From: Thermosipho sp. (in: thermotogales)
GTDB taxonomy: Bacteria > Thermotogota > Thermotogae > Thermotogales > Fervidobacteriaceae
DNA: 64,000 nucleotides
Assembly (NCBI GenBank): GCA_017656335.1
Contig: JACDOA010000002.1
Span: 124,001 to 188,000, forward strand
Direction of reading: 5' to 3'
In this document: in pieces, positions 62,359-64,000 of the stretch
How the letters are laid out: each line of letters begins with the position of its first letter
Position numbering within the stretch: position 1 is the stretch's first letter
Made by a program: the position numbers and the translations under genes
Notes under the pieces: generated by a model
Told to the model about the DNA's origin: nothing
Databases searched by the model: none
Seen by the model: the letters and a program-made list of their open reading frames with translations, nothing else

Positions 62359-64000
62359 AATTTTTGATAATCTTTCCAATTGTTCATCCAAATTTTCCAT
62401 CTCCTGTAAAGTATTTAAAATTTCTTCTTCTAAAAATTCCTTTTTTCTAGTTAAATCCATAGCTTTTAAATAATCAGAACCAATGTTTAATAATTCTTTT
62501 TCAATTTTTTCCAATTCTTTTGAAAGCATTCTTTCTTTCTCTTCTAGCTCCATAATTTGATTTTTCAATTTTTTTATTTGATTCCTAATTTTCTTTCTTT
62601 CTTCAAATTCTGTAATGTCTTTTTTGGTCTGATTTCTTTTACTTTCAGGCATATCATATTCATCTACAGAAGAAATTTCCACAATTGTTTTTTCTTTAAT
62701 AGCAAAAAATCTATTACATACATTTTTTATTAATTCTTCATCATGTGAAACAAGTACAATAGAACCTTTAAATTCTTTAAGAGCATTTTCAAGAATTTCA
62801 ACAGTTTCAAGATCCATGTGATTGGTAGGTTCATCTAATATCAGTAAATTTGGTCTTTTTAATAAGACCTTTGAAAGTGCAAGTATCTGTTTTTCTCCTC
62901 CACTTAATTCTGAAACCATTTTAAAAACATCTTCACCTTTAAAGCCAAATCTTCCGGCGTAGGCTCTAACAACATAATCTGGTTCCATTTCCATTTCAGA
63001 AGACATCTCTTCAAAAACCGTATTTTCAGGATCAAGATTTTCAACAAACTGATCGAGAAAAACTGGTTTTACATTGTGCCCAAATTTTACTATTCCATCT
63101 CCTTTAAGATTTCTGTTAATTAACTTTAAAATGGTAGTTTTACCACTTCCGTTTGGACCCATTATCGCAACTTTTTCTCCATTGTAAATAGTAAATGATA
63201 CATTTTTTATTACATCTAAAAAACCCAATTTTTTTACTTCTAAAACAATATACCCAGAAGATTCCGGTTCTGGAATTTTTACAATTTTATCAACTTCATC
63301 CTCCACAAATACTGTAGTACTTTCAAGTTCTTCGAGCATTTTTTGAAGTCTTTTTTCCTTGCTTTTTGCCTGTTTAATTGATTTTTCCCGACCCCATTTT
63401 CTATATCTTTCAATTATTGTTTTCAATCTCTCTATTTCTTTTACTTTGTTTTTTAACTCCCTTTCTTGGTGTAAAAGTAAATTTTTTCTTTCTTCAATAT
63501 ATCTGTCAAAGCTCATGTTAAAATCCCAAATTTTTTCATTATTTATTTCCAGAAATCTATCACACGTGTCCCTTAAAAAACTCCTATCATGGGAAATGAT
63601 TATATAACCACCATCAAAATTTTTTAAAAAATTTTTTAAAAAATGTATCCCAGATATATCTAGAAAATTAGTGGGTTCGTCTAAAAGCACAAAATCTGGA
63701 TTTTCCAAAAAGACCCTCCCAATATGAAGTCTTGTCTTTTCCCCACCACTAAATGTTGAAATTTCACGATTCCAATCTTTTTCTTCAAACCCCAAACCTT
63801 TTAATATACTCCTAACCATTCTTTCCTTTTCGGGTGTATCGGCAACTTTCATATAATATTTAAAAGGTGTTTTTTCATCAAAATTTCTAAATTGATCAAG
63901 ATATAGAATTTTACCAGAAGTAAAAATTTTACCGGTATAATCATTAAAAATACCGGCTATTGCTTTTAAAAGTGTAGTTTTTCCTGAACCATTTTTGCCA
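62353..64000 (-). CDS. ABC-F family ATPase, 5' end missing
   Basis: This is a duplicated-ATPase protein without membrane helices, of the ABC-F group that acts on ribosomes (translation factors and antibiotic-resistance members). The frame stays open to the window edge, where GKNGSGKTT gives the first Walker A; the true start is outside. The first domain then shows STFSGGEKTRLHI and LLDEPTNFLD. A charged linker follows (about 100 residues with RKWGREKSIKQAK). The second domain has GPNGSGKTT, SELSGGEKQ and LILDEPTNHMD, and a C-terminal coiled coil ends the protein. Uup-like or drug-protection roles cannot be separated by eye. Confidence 0.92.
   Translation of the reverse strand, partial: GKNGSGKTTLLKAIAGIFNDYTGKIFTSGKILYLDQFRNFDEKTPFKYYMKVADTPEKERMVRSILKGLGFEEKDWNREISTFSGGEKTRLHIGRVFLENPDFVLLDEPTNFLDISGIHFLKNFLKNFDGGYIIISHDRSFLRDTCDRFLEINNEKIWDFNMSFDRYIEERKNLLLHQERELKNKVKEIERLKTIIERYRKWGREKSIKQAKSKEKRLQKMLEELESTTVFVEDEVDKIVKIPEPESSGYIVLEVKKLGFLDVIKNVSFTIYNGEKVAIMGPNGSGKTTILKLINRNLKGDGIVKFGHNVKPVFLDQFVENLDPENTVFEEMSSEMEMEPDYVVRAYAGRFGFKGEDVFKMVSELSGGEKQILALSKVLLKRPNLLILDEPTNHMDLETVEILENALKEFKGSIVLVSHDEELIKNVCNRFFAIKEKTIVEISSVDEYDMPESKRNQTKKDITEFEERKKIRNQIKKLKNQIMELEEKERMLSKELEKIEKELLNIGSDYLKAMDLTRKKEFLEEEILNTLQEMENLDEQLERLSKIL

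Noticed and set aside
1-64000. tRNA or rRNA genes, CRISPR arrays, insertion sequences
   Set aside because: I looked through the intergenic regions on both strands and found no cloverleaf, repeat-spacer pattern or transposase; short RNAs without clear structure could have been missed.

Overview
The window is a stretch of low-G+C bacterial chromosome, densely coded on both strands. Its gene set is Thermotogota-like: a type I pullulanase with an N-terminal PUD/CBM41 domain and the same length (843 aa) as the Thermotoga maritima enzyme, several GH13 enzymes, HU, a soluble-receptor chemosensory operon and sulfur-handling genes. A member of the Petrotogales or Thermotogales (Marinitoga-, Petrotoga- or Thermosipho-like) is my best guess; this is inference from gene content, since no rRNA is present. 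I see no tRNA, rRNA, CRISPR array or insertion sequence.

Layout. 1-5.9 kb: the 3' part of a glycogen debranching enzyme, then a leftward block of galE, a secreted esterase with a starch-binding-like domain, an L,D-transpeptidase and a short-chain dehydrogenase. 6-14.8 kb: a DNA-modification and repair island with a Dam-type methyltransferase, a broken DpnII-like restriction gene, a second methyltransferase and an AddA/AddB helicase-nuclease pair. 14.8-24.6 kb: mostly housekeeping genes (MATE pump, HU, a small kinase, YjbQ, a Fur/Zur regulator with a metal ABC importer, ribF, nth, a DegT aminotransferase, a purine permease). 24.7-37.6 kb: one long rightward chemosensory operon. 37.6-48.2 kb: a very large O-antigen-ligase-like protein, an ABC-2 exporter with two paralogous permeases, and two GH13 enzymes. 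48.3-56 kb: an orphan response regulator, ileS, a SLOG-fold protein, a DMT transporter, mreB and mnmG. 56-60.7 kb: a sulfur-transfer operon and its probable regulator. 61-64 kb: a second MATE transporter and an ABC-F ATPase that runs off the window.

Two systems stand out. The chemosensory operon (HEAT protein, CheR, CheY, CheA, ParA, small TPR protein, Hsp70, soluble receptor, triple CheW, CheB, receiver-HD-GYP) has no membrane receptor. It includes a ParA ATPase followed at once by a TPR protein whose N-terminus carries the LGRGL-x-x-LF motif of ParB, but which has no ParB DNA-binding domain. It also has a lidless Hsp70 and a receptor with two signalling hairpins exactly 300 residues apart. 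I read it as a cytoplasmic signalling array with its own ParA-driven positioning module, with output through CheY and an HD-GYP c-di-GMP phosphodiesterase.

The second is a leftward operon of tusA-like, YeeE/YedE thiosulfate-transporter-like, three DsrE/F/H-like genes, dihydrolipoamide dehydrogenase and a GcvH-like lipoyl carrier. Facing its end is an ArsR-type regulator fused to a TusA domain. No glycine-cleavage P or T protein gene lies nearby, so the lipoyl carrier and its reductase may serve sulfur transfer rather than glycine breakdown.

Most promoters recognisable by eye are extended -10 sites of the form TGNTATAAT, repeated at least eight times in front of genes.
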